A stretch of 42,436 nt of DNA, taken from positions 1-42,436 of the forward strand of contig JAEPRB010000305.1 in the NCBI GenBank assembly GCA_016758965.1. The letters are read 5' to 3'. Position 1 is the stretch's first letter. Each line of letters starts with the position of its first letter. Below the pieces are notes generated by a model, which worked only from the letters and a program-made list of their open reading frames with translations, searched no databases and was not told the origin of the DNA. A program made the position numbers and the translations under genes. Positions 22,769 through 34,738 of this stretch are shown in pieces. This DNA comes from Circinella minor (lineage: Eukaryota > Mucoromycota > Mucoromycetes > Mucorales > Lichtheimiaceae).

Positions 22769-25700
22769 ATGATGGTGATTTCTTTACAATCATCAGCATC
22801 TTCTTCGACACCTACATTGATATCATCATCCACACCTATCATCCACCGGCGACTAAAGTAAATATAAATAACATATCACATAGTCAACTGAGTGACAGGA
22901 GAGAGAAAATATTTTTGGGTTTATTTTTGTTGGCTGACTTTAACTGGCACTTTTTTTCCTTATTTTCTTTTAAAAATAAAAAAGACGAAGGTCAAAATCA
23001 CTCGATGCCATAACGATTAAACGTAAAAGCCATCTTTGGCATTATAATGACAATTCAACATCGCCTACTTCACCTGTCATTTCATTCGGTCTCCATGCTT
23101 CATCGGAAACGATGACTACAGCAGCAACAGCAACAGTAACAACGACAGAAAGAACGTTACCATACAACAACAACAAAAGGAATAATAGGCGGCGACGTCG
23201 TCATAGTTCCAATAGTGTAGTAGAACCAAACACAAATGAATGCTTACGGCTTGCCAATATTTATGGTTGGGTCACTGAAAATAACTCTTCCCATGACACT
23301 CGCATAAAGTAAGCTTATTTTTATTTTGACAATTTAAATATCTATCACTATTTTTTCTTTTTTTGCTACCCCCTAAGTAATACACGTTTTTTTATACATT
23401 AGACAAGGGACATCATCACTATCGTTATCACGAAATGTTGATAGTTACGATGATATTCATGAAGAAGTAGAAAAAGGAAATCCCTCATTAATCGATAATA
23501 ATAATTACGATGATGATCTTGTCAGTAATGATAATAACGTCTTGGCAGAGAAAACGCATTATGAAGAACAACAACGACAAAGGCAACAATTACATACCTC
23601 ACATTCATTTACTCAAGGAACAACCAACAAAATTTCAAAAATGTTTACACGGCGAAGAAAATCATTACATTCAACATCCACCCCAGCTACTCCTATCACC
23701 CCAACCCCTACCATTGATTTTAAACATCATTGTGAACAAGCTAAAGGGATTGTATCTGCTATTATTGCTGCAGCTTCCTCTGAAGAATTAGGCTGGGTTG
23801 GTGTTGAGGATAAAAATCAACATTATTCTGATGAACAACTTGATGGTGAAGCATTGAAACAATTAGAAGAAGCACCACCTTCTCCACCAATAGAAAATGA
23901 TCCACATGTATTCGATCTGTTGGAACACAATTCTACTACTCGATTTATTACTTTCAGCAAACGAGATGAAAAACTAAGTTCAGCCACAGTGGAAAAACTT
24001 GTTGCAAAACTTACCAAAGAAATGGGTAAATATATTTTTATACGGAGGGATAATTTACATGCAACCTGTTTTTCCTAGTTGTTGTTGTTTTTTATTATTG
24101 TGGTACAACGATCAATGAAAACACCCCATAAAATTAAAAATCTAACATTCATTTCTCCACCCCCATCCTTTATTTCCAGACTCGGAGTTTTTGATGGATT
24201 TTTTCTTGACGTATCGACAATTCTTATCACCAATCCGATTATGTAAATTACTTATTTTGCGATTTCGATGGGCACTTATGGAAGATACAGATGAACGGCG
24301 GCTTGTACGAATCAGGTAATTGAATTCACATATTTTATACTATAAATGATACTATTATTATTGTTCTCAATGATAATGACTACAGAGAGAAACTAGAGGA
24401 ATAAGAAGAAATGACATCTATTTTTATACATAAACAAATAAACAACAGTGATGTCTGCTTATATATTATTACGCTGCATTGAAAAAATATGAACGCTAAT
24501 ACCAAAAAAAATTATCATGCTTGTTATATAATTATAGAACGTTTGTTGTTATTCGCCACTGGCTAACTCATTACTGGGCATATGATTTTGTTTCATCACG
24601 TACACTTCGATTCATGTTATGCACATTTTTATCCCAACTTCGCAACCATTCCATTATTTTATCATCACCACGTGATGCACGTATTATCAAAAGTCTTCGA
24701 AATGTATTAAAGCGTCAACGTAAACTATACAGTATGAAAGAAGATGAAAATGGATCTATTCGTTCCTCTGTTGATACTTTTTCATCTTCAAAAACACGAC
24801 GCGTGGTATATTACGGTACCACGGGCAGCACAGCAACATCAACGTTTCCAACTACACGCAGTCGAGGATCGCGTAAAGATAGTGCTATTGGGATGACAAG
24901 CACGGGATTATCACCAACACTTAAAGAAATTAAATCATCCATATCTACGCCTATATTCTTTTCACGGTCTAGACGTGTTTCTTCAACAACAATAACGGGA
25001 GAAGGATCATCAGATAATAATACATTACCGCTTTTTTATTATTCCTATAATCATCATTCGGGGCAGCGAAGACATCGCACAAGTAGTATGAATGGGTCAT
25101 CATGGTCAGCTAAGATGAATTTCGGTATTCGAAGCATTAAACGAACTGTGCCTAGTGTATGTCAATCTTTATGGCACACTGTCCACAATAACACTTGTAA
25201 CACAACTGCAGCCGGTCAATCAGAATGTGTTTGCCCGATCAAAATACCAGAACACAAGCGAACCACATCACTAATTCGATCAGCAAGTCGCCTATTCGAT
25301 CATCATTATAATAATGGTCAACATCAACCTCAAGCCTCTATTTCTACACCCATACCTAAACAGCAAGAAAAAGCGTCGTTTTTAGCATCTTCCAGTAGAG
25401 CAACCAACAAAGATCCAAAACATCCTAATCCATTATGTCCTTTACATACTATTCCAATGACCCCAACCCCCTCACAACAACGTACTTTAAAGCCTAAGCA
25501 TTCAAGTACTACACCTACAATGGATAGTATAGAGTATAAACCATTTATTCTCGGATATCGGTCTGAAATAATCGCACAGCAATTTTATATAATTGAACAG
25601 CAAATGCTCCAAAATGTTACGTGGGATGAATTAGCAGAATTAAGGTGGAAAAATAATAATAATAATAACAATAGTGGAAGGAGAGCATCAACGATTGTTG

Positions 25701-26865
25701 TGGCGGAGCAAGGTGAATTAGGAGGTGGTGGCATTGAACAATTAATTAATTATTTTAATATGGTAAGTAAATATCATCTATACTTATATACCCATGTGTA
25801 TATATATATGTCTGAAAATAGGGATATAGCGTCAAGGGTTCCCTCTTAAATTAAAACAATTTTCTTTTCCAAATAGACATGTCAATGGGTAGCTTCTGAA
25901 ATTGTACGAAGTCGATCATTAGAAACACGTGTGCGTGTTATTGAAAAGTATATCCGGATTGCTTTGGTAAGTTTTTGTAGTAAAAAATAGAGAGGGGGAC
26001 ATTACATGGGGTTTGTTTCTTACTTATATTTTCCTGGAATGAAAACTTTTATAGAAATGTTATCATCATCACAACTATAGTACATTAATGCAAATTCTTT
26101 TGGGATTACAGTCGCCAGCAGTATCTAGGTTAGAAAAAACTTGGCAGCGAATTGATCAATATGAATGTCAAATATTTAATGAATTAAAAGAAATGGCAAA
26201 GCCTTTTCGAAATTGGAAAAATGTCAGAATGGCAATGAATAAGGCGATCGAAAATGTTGCAGAATCTTCGGCTGTTGAAAGTATATTAACATCCAGCCGT
26301 ATCGATCCTATTACTACTACGATTACAAATATTAGTCATAGTCAGATAACTAGTACAGCTTCGCAAACTCATGCATCGTCCGGTGATATATCTGGCTGTA
26401 TTCCATTCTTAGGTCTTTATCTTTCGGATTTGGTATTTAATGCAGAATTACCTACATTTATTGCTGGAGCATCAAGTAATATAAAGGAAGATGAAAATAG
26501 TCATCAAGATGATGATAGCAAAAGGAAAAACGGTGATGCTGAGCTGCGCTCAAGGTTATCTACTCATTTGGTCAACTATAATAAATGTCGAATAACAGGT
26601 AAGATCTTGGGGGTTTACCTGTCGCAAAAACTTCACGTAGACTTATCCATTCATTCACTCTATAAAACATATATTTTTCGCATATGTAGCATCTGTTATC
26701 AAACATGTACTGGCATTTCAAGTGTTATCTAGAACATCCGAATTTGATTTCTATCCAGAACTTTTACCACGTTTACAAAAGTTGGATTTTCTTGATAATA
26801 CTGAAATACGTAAAGCCAGTCTTTTATGTGAAGAATCGAGAACGTCACAAGGATCAGCAAAATAA
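22769..26865 (+). CDS. Ras-family guanine nucleotide exchange factor (Lte1/Cdc25-like)
   Basis: Eight exons join in frame to about 1068 residues: 22769-22857, 22985-23308, 23403-24025, 24180-24315, 24538-25762, 25877-25966, 26055-26598 and 26690-26865. All have GT/AG borders. The first about 340 residues are a Ser/Thr/Asn-rich, basic leader. A RasGEF_N domain spans exons 3-5 (SATVEKLVAKLTKEM, FLMDFFLTYRQFLSPIRLCK, TFVVIRHWLTHYWAYDF). A long low-complexity linker of about 280 residues precedes the catalytic RasGEF domain (YRSEIIAQQFYIIEQQM, TCQWVASEIVRSRSLETRVR, NYSTLMQILLGLQSPAVSRL, IPFLGLYLSDLVFNAE). The product would load GTP on a Ras-type GTPase. RasGEF_N and catalytic halves far apart recall Lte1, but which GTPase it serves cannot be told. 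It is the only clearly intact host gene here. The start could be either of two tandem ATGs. Confidence 0.92.
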
Positions 26866-27304
26866 TTATAATTATAATAATCAGTTAGTATTGCCCTTCC
26901 CTTTTTATTTATTTCTTTATTTAATATATACAACATCATGACACACATCTCTTTTAGTACATAAACAATTCTTATTTGTATGTTATTTACACAAATGGGA
27001 TTCTCATTTTATGTACTGTCACAGTACATATTTATTACAATCACCATTCTATTTATTTGTTACTCTTCTATAATTTTATATCGTATTGCTGACACTATTA
27101 AAACGATCTTAAACGTTGAAAATGTTTTTGCTTTTTTATTATTGTCTTCTAAGATCCAGCATCTAGAAAGATATATTGATCGAGACGTCTCATAAAAGAA
27201 ATTGGAAAAGTCGTGGAAGGGGGTACTAAGGAAGAAACTTCGAAAATAAAGAAGGGAAGGAAACATTATGAAAATAAAGAGATAGAAAGGGTATCTAATA
27301 GAGG
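26866..27304. other. 3' flank of the RasGEF gene
   Basis: AT-rich 3' UTR and spacer. AATAAA-like words are present, but no second gene is supported. Confidence 0.5.
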
Positions 27305-27475
27305 ATGACTACATGGGCTACAAAAGTTCAAAGTCAGACCAGATGGGCTACAAAAATCATAGATATGTTAGTAGCTTGTAGCCCATCTCGTCTTGCTTGC
27401 CATATATAGATCCTGTAGCCCATCTTGTCTAATTTTTTGTAGCTCACCTCGTCTAATTTTTTTATAACCACATAA
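27305..27475. repeat. small inverted-repeat cluster with GATGGGCTACAAAAA motif
   Basis: ATGGGCTACAAAA occurs twice forward (27313, 27343) and three times inverted: TTGTAGCCCATCTCGTCT near 27377, CTGTAGCCCATCTTGTCT near 27412, TTGTAGCTCACCTCGTCT near 27437. The copies converge on a centre near 27365, so the region can fold. Probably a small foldback/MITE remnant. Confidence 0.75.
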
Positions 27476-28200
27476 TTGTCATTTCTTTGATAATTTTCAA
27501 AAATAAATTTTTTAAGATAATTAATTTCATTGTTACTATGTTTTTACGCTATAACTATACTTTTATTATTATGCTATTTTCTTCCCTAAGTGTATAGTAA
27601 ATTAAATTACTTTGTGCTACCTTTTCTCTTTTTGACAATTTTTTAATTTTTGAAAAGAAATGTTTATACTTCTTATAATGCGCATTAATTTCTGCTTGGT
27701 ACATATTATACCATAATAATCAGTATTGTCAAGGTACGCAGCAATATTAACACCATAATTCATATGCATTATAATTACAATTATTGCTAAATCCCACAAC
27801 AATATTGGCATCATTATTCATATTTTGCTGTTACATCTCGTTTGGTTCATATTTAATAAAATAAAAAGAAAATATAAGAAATTCTGAGAAAAATACTCAA
27901 GGAATATAGAAAGTTATATGTATCAAATAACTTATTCAACAAAATAAAAGGGGACGGTTTTTATAATCACAGCATATTCAACCTGTCAAATAGTCAGGAG
28001 TTATTTCAATAAAATGAACTAACTGTTGTTTTGCATGGAAGGGAAAAACGATTGTTTTTATTCTATCAATTATTTGAGTAAAATATTGGTAATAATAAAT
28101 AATAATAATAATGATAATGATAGGAGTAGAATTTAATTCTTTTTTTGAAAAGGGCAATAATAAAAAAGAGGGGTACATAACAATACAATCAACCTCTTCC
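27476..28200. other. AT-rich spacer containing a dispersed repeat copy
   Basis: No gene. The about 60 bp at 27738-27799 (from GCAGCAATATTAACACCATA to AAATCCCACA) match 38911-38969 at roughly 85 per cent, just upstream of the LINE fragment. The rest is TAATAA-rich and featureless. Confidence 0.6.
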
Positions 28201-28290
28201 TGGCTCGCTTTGCGCGGCTAAATGAGCCCCTTCGCTTCGCTCTGGGTCATTTAACGGCATACAGTTTCGCTTCGCAGTGAAGCACAACAA
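28201..28290. repeat. GC-rich island of nested inverted repeats
   Basis: A short GC-rich patch in very AT-rich DNA. CTAAATGAGCCC pairs with GGGTCATTTAAC around CTTCGCTTCGCTC. Nearby TTCGCTTCGC and AGTGAAGC add a second fold. Not coding; possibly a tiny element or structured repeat. Confidence 0.6.
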
Positions 28291-28455
28291 ATGCTGAAAT
28301 AGAATTTTGTGAAAAAAAATTATAAGAAAATTTGTGATATATATTTATTATATAGAGAAAAAAAGAGATCTAAATAAGATGTAGCTACAAAAAGAGAAGG
28401 ATATGTGAAAAGAAAAATATGAATTATATTGATATGATTGTAAAAAAAGAAATTA

Positions 28456-29023
28456 CAGTCGAACCCCACTTTTTGTATAGGTGGGATTTAGGCCGAGAGG
28501 TGTGCAAAAAGCAGGGGTGTGCAAAAATCGGGGATGGAAAAAAGAAGGTGTTATAGACTAGTCCTGTCTATAGTGAACTTTTAACCAGGTCAATAAATGA
28601 TACAGTAGAAAAAGAGGTTAATTTTTTATTTTTCCAGTCCAGCAGCCCTTTTATACTGCTGAACCAGCTTGTACAACCCATGTTACCATGAGTTCGCTTT
28701 TACCGAAGTCTGCCTGTTACTAAGTCTGTAACAGAAGGAAAATAGAGTAGCCATTAACCTGGCAGCTATTATTAGTATATTGATGGATGTGCAAAGTTGC
28801 TGACTATAAAAACTATAAAAATGGTCCAATATTACTGGTCTTATTTCATCTCAGCATAAGTATAGATACAAATGGGATTTTACACAGTCCTTCTGAAGGT
28901 GTACAAAGTGCAAAAAGCAGGGATTGTGCAATTTTATTAAGTAAAAAGTGGGATGTAGGCTGAGAGGCGTGCAAAAAGTAGAGGTGTGCAAAAAGCGGGA
29001 GTGCAAAAAATGGGGTTTAACTG
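28456..29023. mobile_element. TA-flanked MITE (Tc1/mariner or pogo-like)
   Basis: 568 bp. The ends are CAGTCGAACCCCACTTTTTG on the left and, read inward from the right, CAGTTAAACCCCATTTTTTG. A TA lies directly outside both (28454-28455 and 29024-29025). The arms carry repeated GTGCAAAAAGCGGG and TAGGCCGAGAGGTGTGC-type words at both ends, including GGATGTAGGCTGAGAGGCGTGC near 28951. There is no transposase ORF, so it would be mobilised in trans. TA target and TIR type fit the Tc1/mariner superfamily. Confidence 0.78.
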
Positions 29024-29061
29024 TAATTAGATATATTGGTGTGATAAGGTGATAATTATGA

Positions 29062-30605
29062 TTATGGAAGTAAGACTTCATAGTAAACAATGTTTACTGT
29101 AGTAGGGACATCGGTAGAAGATAATTTGGTTAGGTCAATAGCAATTCGAATGTTGTTAGGGTCAGTTGCTCAAGAAAGAGCAACATATAATTGACCATGA
29201 ACGAATACAGGTTCTTGTAAGCAGATACCAATGTGAGTTAATGATTGACCTTGTGACTTGTGAATTGTCATAGCAAATGCAAGTCGGACAGGGAATTGAC
29301 GATGACAAAGGATGAATGGGTGTTCTCCTTCTGTGGTACACATATTGATCCTAGGAATGTAGTGCTCCTTACCATCATGACTGATGTCAATCCTTTTTAC
29401 AACAATGGTGTGATCTAAAAGTGCTGTAACAAAAACCTTAGTTCTATTACACAGACCTGCATCTGGGTTAAGATTTCTTAAAAGAATCAATGGCATTCCA
29501 ACTTTGAGGTTCAATGCATATGATGGGATACCACCTGAAGTCAAAGATTGGAGATATTCTGTTGGATAACTTGCTGCTGCAACATCTGGATCATCTGCAT
29601 CAATGATATGATCAGTAGACAGGTATTGTTTGGTATCACCAGGAAAAAGTTCGAATGCACAATTATTAATTTCATCTATGTCAGCATTTATGGAAGCCAA
29701 GATAGCACGATTAGAGAAATGTTCTGGCTGAGGATTAGGTTCACGAATAGTTGGATAGATGGCATCAATGAGGGCAGTTATGTTAGTGATATTAATAAGC
29801 CATTCTCGAGGAATTTTATAATTTGTTCTGTATAGTGGTCATCCATCTCCAACAGCAAGAAGTGTATCAGCAAAAGCAGCAGCAGCTGGTCCTGCATTAC
29901 ATACATGCATATTGACTATTAAGTTAAGCACTTGAACATGGCACCAAAAAGTAGTAGCACTAATGCAATTGACAACTATTTCGGATCATGTGCCTTTTTT
30001 AATAACAGGAAGTAGTTGTCAAAAATCGCCACAAAAAACAACAACTTTTCCACCAAATGGTATATTAGCAAGAGCAGAATCAGTTGCACCCATTATATCA
30101 CGTAAGGCCTTGTCAACAGCCTAAAAGTTCCATTTACCACATATAACAGCTTCATCCCAAATAATCAAAGATGCCTGTCTTATCAAGTATACATGAGCAC
30201 CTCCAAGAGGAAGATTGCAAGTAGTAGTTTTATCAGCATCAATTGGTACCTTAAAGCGGCTATCAGCAGTATGGCCCCCAGGAAGTAATATAGCAGCAAT
30301 ACCAGAAGAAGCAACAGGTAGTGCAATATGATCTTGGGAACGAACACGACTCAGCAATGTTTTGAAAAGCAATGACTTTCCAGTACCTCCAGGACCATTG
30401 ACAAAAAAGATGTGAGATTGGGTGTGGTTGTCTGGTTCATCGATTGCTCGCATAATTGTATTGAATGCATGTCTTTGATTATTATTGAGAGTTGGGAAAA
30501 GACTTTTATATATTTGAGTTTGTTCTTCACTAATATATTCACTGCGTTCTACTGCTTCTAAAGCAGTCAGTCGAGGAAGTGCATCCCTTGCTGTTATGAA
30601 ATCTT
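29062..30605 (-). pseudogene. Helitron Pif1-like helicase domain
   Basis: Minus strand. FVNGPGGTGKSLLFKTLL is Walker A. LIIWDEAVICGKWNF is Walker B (DEA). GGKVVVFCGDF-stop-QLLPV is the next helicase motif. SYALNLKVGMPLILLRNLNP, FAMTIHKSQGQSLTHIGI and LYVALS-stop-ATDPNNIRIAI are the C-terminal motifs. The frame is conserved along the whole stretch but has stops at 30121 (TAG), 30019, 29986 and 29170 (all TGA), with another near 29841. The reading ends at 29062. In an active element it unwinds DNA during rolling-circle transposition. This copy is dead, but its motifs are well kept. Confidence 0.88.
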
Positions 30606-30613
30606 GTCATAAA
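30606..30613 (+). repeat. GTCATAAA target duplication, left of the hAT element
   Basis: Exact 8-bp copy of 34731-34738, the length expected for hAT insertions. Confidence 0.95.
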
Positions 30614-30740
30614 TAGGGATCCTCATGAGAACCAAAGAACCAGAACTGAACCGAGAAAAGTTGAGACGGTTCTATGGAAGGAACCGACTGGAACCGACTC
30701 GGTTCTAGATGGAGAGAACCGAGAACCGACATTATAATTT
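30614..30740. repeat. left hAT subterminal repeats
   Basis: At least ten GAACC/GGTTC words in about 110 bp in both orientations (for example GAACCGACTGGAACCGACTC near 30690). Likely transposase-binding sites. Confidence 0.8.
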
Positions 30741-31063
30741 AGTAAATGTGTGACGTCCTGACATTATGGTTGAAAAAAACATTAATTCCGAAAATAAAAT
30801 ATAATTATAAATAGAGTGGGACTTTTTTTATATGAAGTGTAAATGGTCAAATAAGAGAATTATATAGATTTTATTAAATATGTACTAGGAAAAAAAGAAG
30901 AATAGTAATAATGGTAAAAAGAAGCAATAAAGGAAAGAATAATAATAGAAAGAATAAAAATGAAAAGAATAATAATAATAAAAAGAAAGGGAAAGAGCAA
31001 TAAAAAAAATAGTAGAATAAAAAAGAGGTACAAGAAGTGATACTCGTCAGAATTAAAAGAAGT
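30741..31063. other. noncoding hAT segment after the transposase gene
   Basis: A-rich, AATAATAAT-type low complexity at 30890-31020. No gene. Confidence 0.6.
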
Positions 31064-33539
31064 CTAAGAATCTAAAAGCATTAGTCTTTGTATGGTCTCT
31101 GGTGACAAACTGTTGCGTGTATATGGTAAAAGGAGTCGGGTTTGTGAAAAGCAACGCTCAGAAGGTGTGGAGGTTACTGGTACTGCGAAATATTGTGCAG
31201 CCATACGTGCCAAATTAGGCCACCGTGACTGAGCCTCCCAGTATAAAAATTCTGGTGCCTTTTGAACTTTTTTTCGCAGCATTGGCACACGCAATCGTTC
31301 TTGAAGATAATCGTCATGTTCGTCATGTTCATTGCTTATATTATACAGACTGTATAACCGTCGTAATTCTTCGTTCGCTTCAGACTCTATTGTCACTGAC
31401 TTGGGGAAATCCCCCATGCATCCCTAACCATCCTTTGGCTCATGTTTTGGTATTCCTGTTCCCAACCACTGGTACGCCACCAAGTAAACTTTATATGGAG
31501 ATTAAGAGCCGTTGCAACTGCATATATATATATGTATTATCAACCTTACAATAGTATCTTTGCAGCTTTTGTAATCCACATCTTACTGCTCTCTTGAGTT
31601 TGGCTGGATAATCACTACTTTCTACATCTTCCAAAGAATCCATAATTAAATTATAGTGAACGATGGTGGTATTGATCGTCGCATGGCTTTGACTTGCCGA
31701 TAACTCAATGGTTGTCTCCCAGAACTTGAGAAGCATAGACTTGACCTAGGAAATGTGCGTCCATTTAAGATCGCTTAGCTGGAACTTTTGCAATTCGGAA
31801 ATTGTAGAACATACACTACTGTATGGGACTTGTAATAAGAATGCCCATGTCAACATTTGGATTTGGTAAGTGGAGTTCCATCGTGTTGGTACATCGAGTG
31901 ACAGCTTGAGTTTTGTTGCGCAATGTATTTCCTGTGCGCGCATAAATCTTTCTGTTCGTTGCGGTGAGGATCTATATATAGTGTGATATTGTATATTTAA
32001 TGAATATTTTCTGATAATAACAATTTCTTTACAAAAAAAAACCACAGTGTCTATCGTACCGTATTTTTGTTATGCCTTTTCGAAGCTTAACGAGTGAGCT
32101 CATCACTTGTCGTTCGCCATTGTCACCAAAACGATCGTGCTCGTTCGCTCTTTCTGAATCGTCGTCATTTTCTTGCTCAACATATGATTCATTCATACCC
32201 CACTTCAAAATATCTTGAACGGCTAAATTTAACACATGTCCAAGACACGGTATATGATGGGTTTTTGTACGAAACGGCCTATAAATATGTATGTATATTT
32301 ATATTAGTGCTATGGTGATATATTTTAATATATTGTATAATGTTTAACCTACCATCCTTTTTCTTCAGCATATTTTTCTATTTCCAGGGCCATTCTTTTC
32401 ATGTTGGATGCATTGTCAGTCGTAATTGTGAATAACTTGGGGCCAAGGTTGAAATCGTTGATAATTTCTAAGAATGATGCTGCCAAATTCTCTGCCGAAT
32501 GGGGACCATTTAATGGCTGGAAACCAAGAATTACTTCGTGCATTGTCCAAGTAGAAGTGGATATCCAATGACCTGTGACAGCAAGGAAAGCATCATTATA
32601 TGGACTAGTCTAACCATCAAGTGTACAAGAAATTACAGGAAGGGTATCTAGTAAGTTACGCAGTCTTTTTTTGTAAAAGTCATACTCTTCTTTGGTCTGA
32701 AGGTAAAATAAAATATAATATGTTAGTTTTCTATACCTGTGTTAAATATAATGAAAAACAAAAAAAAGGGGGGGAGAACTAATATTTTACCTTTCTTGTA
32801 ATGGTGTCTGTACTTAAAAGTTTTACCATTTCCATTACTGTTACTGATTGCGCAATGTTTAAGAGCTCTTGTAAATTGTCATTCTCGGTCATTGTAAAAG
32901 AAAGTTTGGTTTTGACAATAAATTTAATAAATGTCTTTATAAAGTCATCGGCTGTAAAAACACGGGGACGTTTTGCTTGGACGAACAAATCCATTGGACC
33001 TCCAGGACGCTTAGCACCTGTATGTGGACCATTATCTGCTGTAATTTGATGCTTGTTCTGCAAATGCTTGTCTAAACCAGAGGTAGAAGAATCCTTCAAA
33101 GCAAAAGAGCTGTTACAATTACCCACCAAGTATTTGATTCGAGGGGCGCCTTTATCATCAGTAAAACGTTGGCCATATCCATATTTAAATATAAAGCTAG
33201 TTTCCTTGATGGATGAATCGTGTTGAGATTCAGATATGGAATTCGAAACGGACTCAGTGTCATTATCATCAACAGTACTTGATTCATCACGATCGATAGA
33301 CATTGCAGAAGCTTGACGGGAGAAACTTGGGGTTGGAGATGAAACATTAGGAGAGCTCGAATATGGCATTGGGTTGAACTAATGGAAAAATATATAACAA
33401 AAGGATAAAAAGGACAATATAATTACAAATATGTTTTGTGTTTTATAGCTCAATACTTTTATATAATTGATGTTTATTTTACCTCATCATGAAGAGCACC
33501 AAGAGGATTTCTGGATGAAGAACTGGTTTGGAATGGCAT
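31064..33539 (-). pseudogene. hAT transposase
   Basis: Exon 1 33539-33483 (MPFQTSSSSRNPLGALHDE) and exon 2 33378-32791 join in phase. Exon 2 carries a BED-like finger (GNCNSSFALKDSSTSGLDKH, with the first Cys apparently lost) and the motif FTADDFIKTFIKF. The third exon starts near 32699. It has ISCTLDG-stop-TSP, the first catalytic Asp, where Trp is replaced by TAG at 32610-32612, then AVTGHWI and ITTDNASNM with the second Asp. Later come LNLAVQDILKWG (near 32230), LSLDVPTRWNSTYQ (near 31895), and the C-terminal hAT dimerisation part ending at 31064 (WPNLARMAAQYFAVPVTS, TPSERCFSQTRLL). The segments are in correct order and nearly full length, so this is a late-decaying copy. Intron borders in the middle are not all resolved. 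Confidence 0.87.
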
Positions 33540-34603
33540 CGTTGAAAATTAAATTGAAGGTAGTTGTAAGTAGAAAAAAATTTAACTATTGTTGAAATAT
33601 ATTCCAGGAGGGAGATAACACGCATGCGAGATAACACTGTAGTCAAAAAAAATAAAGGATAATGTAAAAATGAGTTTTTTATTTAATAATGATGATGGGT
33701 ATTTATATGTTTTCTAAAACTACTACGAAATATAATATATAATGGTAATTATGGTGATAATAATAATGATAATCAATGCGTAGCATAAATTATGACAATG
33801 ATGACTATGATGTAATTGCCAAGCAATAACTATTACAAAGCGCAAGAAGTATTGAAAAAGAAAGGACGATAATTATAAATAATCGGAAGGAGTGTCTAAA
33901 AAGGAAACGATGATGAAATTATTTAAAAATTAATCATAAGAATCTCCAAAAAGGAAATCAAGTTTAACTACGACACTATACTTTCCAAAGAAAAAATAAA
34001 CTATCTTGATAATGCTAACTACTAGGGCATATTGCCTAAAATAATTATTGACTGAAAACTCTCGTCATCAATGGGAAGCTGATCGTACCATCATCTTTCT
34101 AGCATAATAAGCACAAAGGATATTTCACTGAAATAGTTTTTTTTTTTTTTGCCAAGCTGGAAAGGAAATTCCAAAATGTATAACCCAGCAAGCAGCAACT
34201 ATTTTTTTTTCTTTCTTTACTTTTATGGATGTAACAACAGTACTTTTCTTTCTTCCATTTAACACGGCTGTCATTTACTGATTCCTTTTTCCTGATTACT
34301 TTATAAATGTAACAACAGTAATTTTTTAACTCCCATTCAATATGACAACTTTAAATAAAATAGTCAATAGTTGCTGTTACTATTTTCGCTTCAATGGAAC
34401 CACACACAACACCTTAACTGATCATCACCTCCATTTACCATTTAGAAAAAGTATTTCGCCTTTTTGATAATAAACGAAATTCAGTTAAAAATGACTTTGC
34501 TTTTTTTATTGTATTTGTTGGCTGCATATTATGATTTATCGTGCTTATATATTAAGATTTCTATTGTTTTTTTTTTCAAAAAAAAAAGGACCATTAATTA
34601 CTG
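33540..34603. other. noncoding 5' part of the hAT element
   Basis: AT-rich sequence upstream of the transposase start, about 1 kb. It has a near-duplicated segment: TATGGATGTAACAACAGTA near 34223 and TATAAATGTAACAACAGTA near 34302. No gene. Confidence 0.6.
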
Positions 34604-34730
34604 TCGGTTCCTCGGTTCTTCTCGGTTCTTCACGGTTCTTCACGGTTCGGTTCGATTTGGTTCTTACTAAAGGTCGGTTCGATTCGGTTCTCTTAAGGAA
34701 CTGAACTGAATCGAACTGTGAGGATCCCTA
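34604..34730. repeat. right hAT subterminal repeats
   Basis: Nine or so GGTTC words in 85 bp (CGGTTCTTCACGGTTCTTCA and neighbours), then TGAGGATCCCTA. Counterpart of the left end. Confidence 0.85.
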
Positions 34731-34738
34731 GTCATAAA
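34731..34738 (+). repeat. GTCATAAA target duplication, right of the hAT element
   Basis: Second exact copy of the 8-bp duplication; Helitron sequence resumes at 34739. Confidence 0.95.

Larger units (their letters stand above)
30614..34730. mobile_element. hAT element inserted in the Helitron
   Basis: 4117 bp. The inverted ends are TAGGGATCCTCA (30614-30625) and TGAGGATCCCTA (34719-34730). An exact 8-bp duplication, GTCATAAA, flanks it. It carries one minus-strand transposase gene with BED finger, catalytic and dimerisation parts. GGTTC words are crowded into both ends. It entered the Helitron frame between Rep and helicase, so it is younger than the Helitron. Confidence 0.95.

Noticed and set aside
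24521..25849. A 442-codon frame as a separate gene
   Set aside because: It is exon 5 of the RasGEF gene with intron read-through at both ends; splice sites at 24538 and 25762 join it in frame to RasGEF_N and catalytic exons.
34600..34690. GGTTCGATTC-like words resembling a tRNA T-arm (B box)
   Set aside because: They belong to the GGTTC subterminal repeats of the hAT element, and no tRNA cloverleaf can be formed around them.
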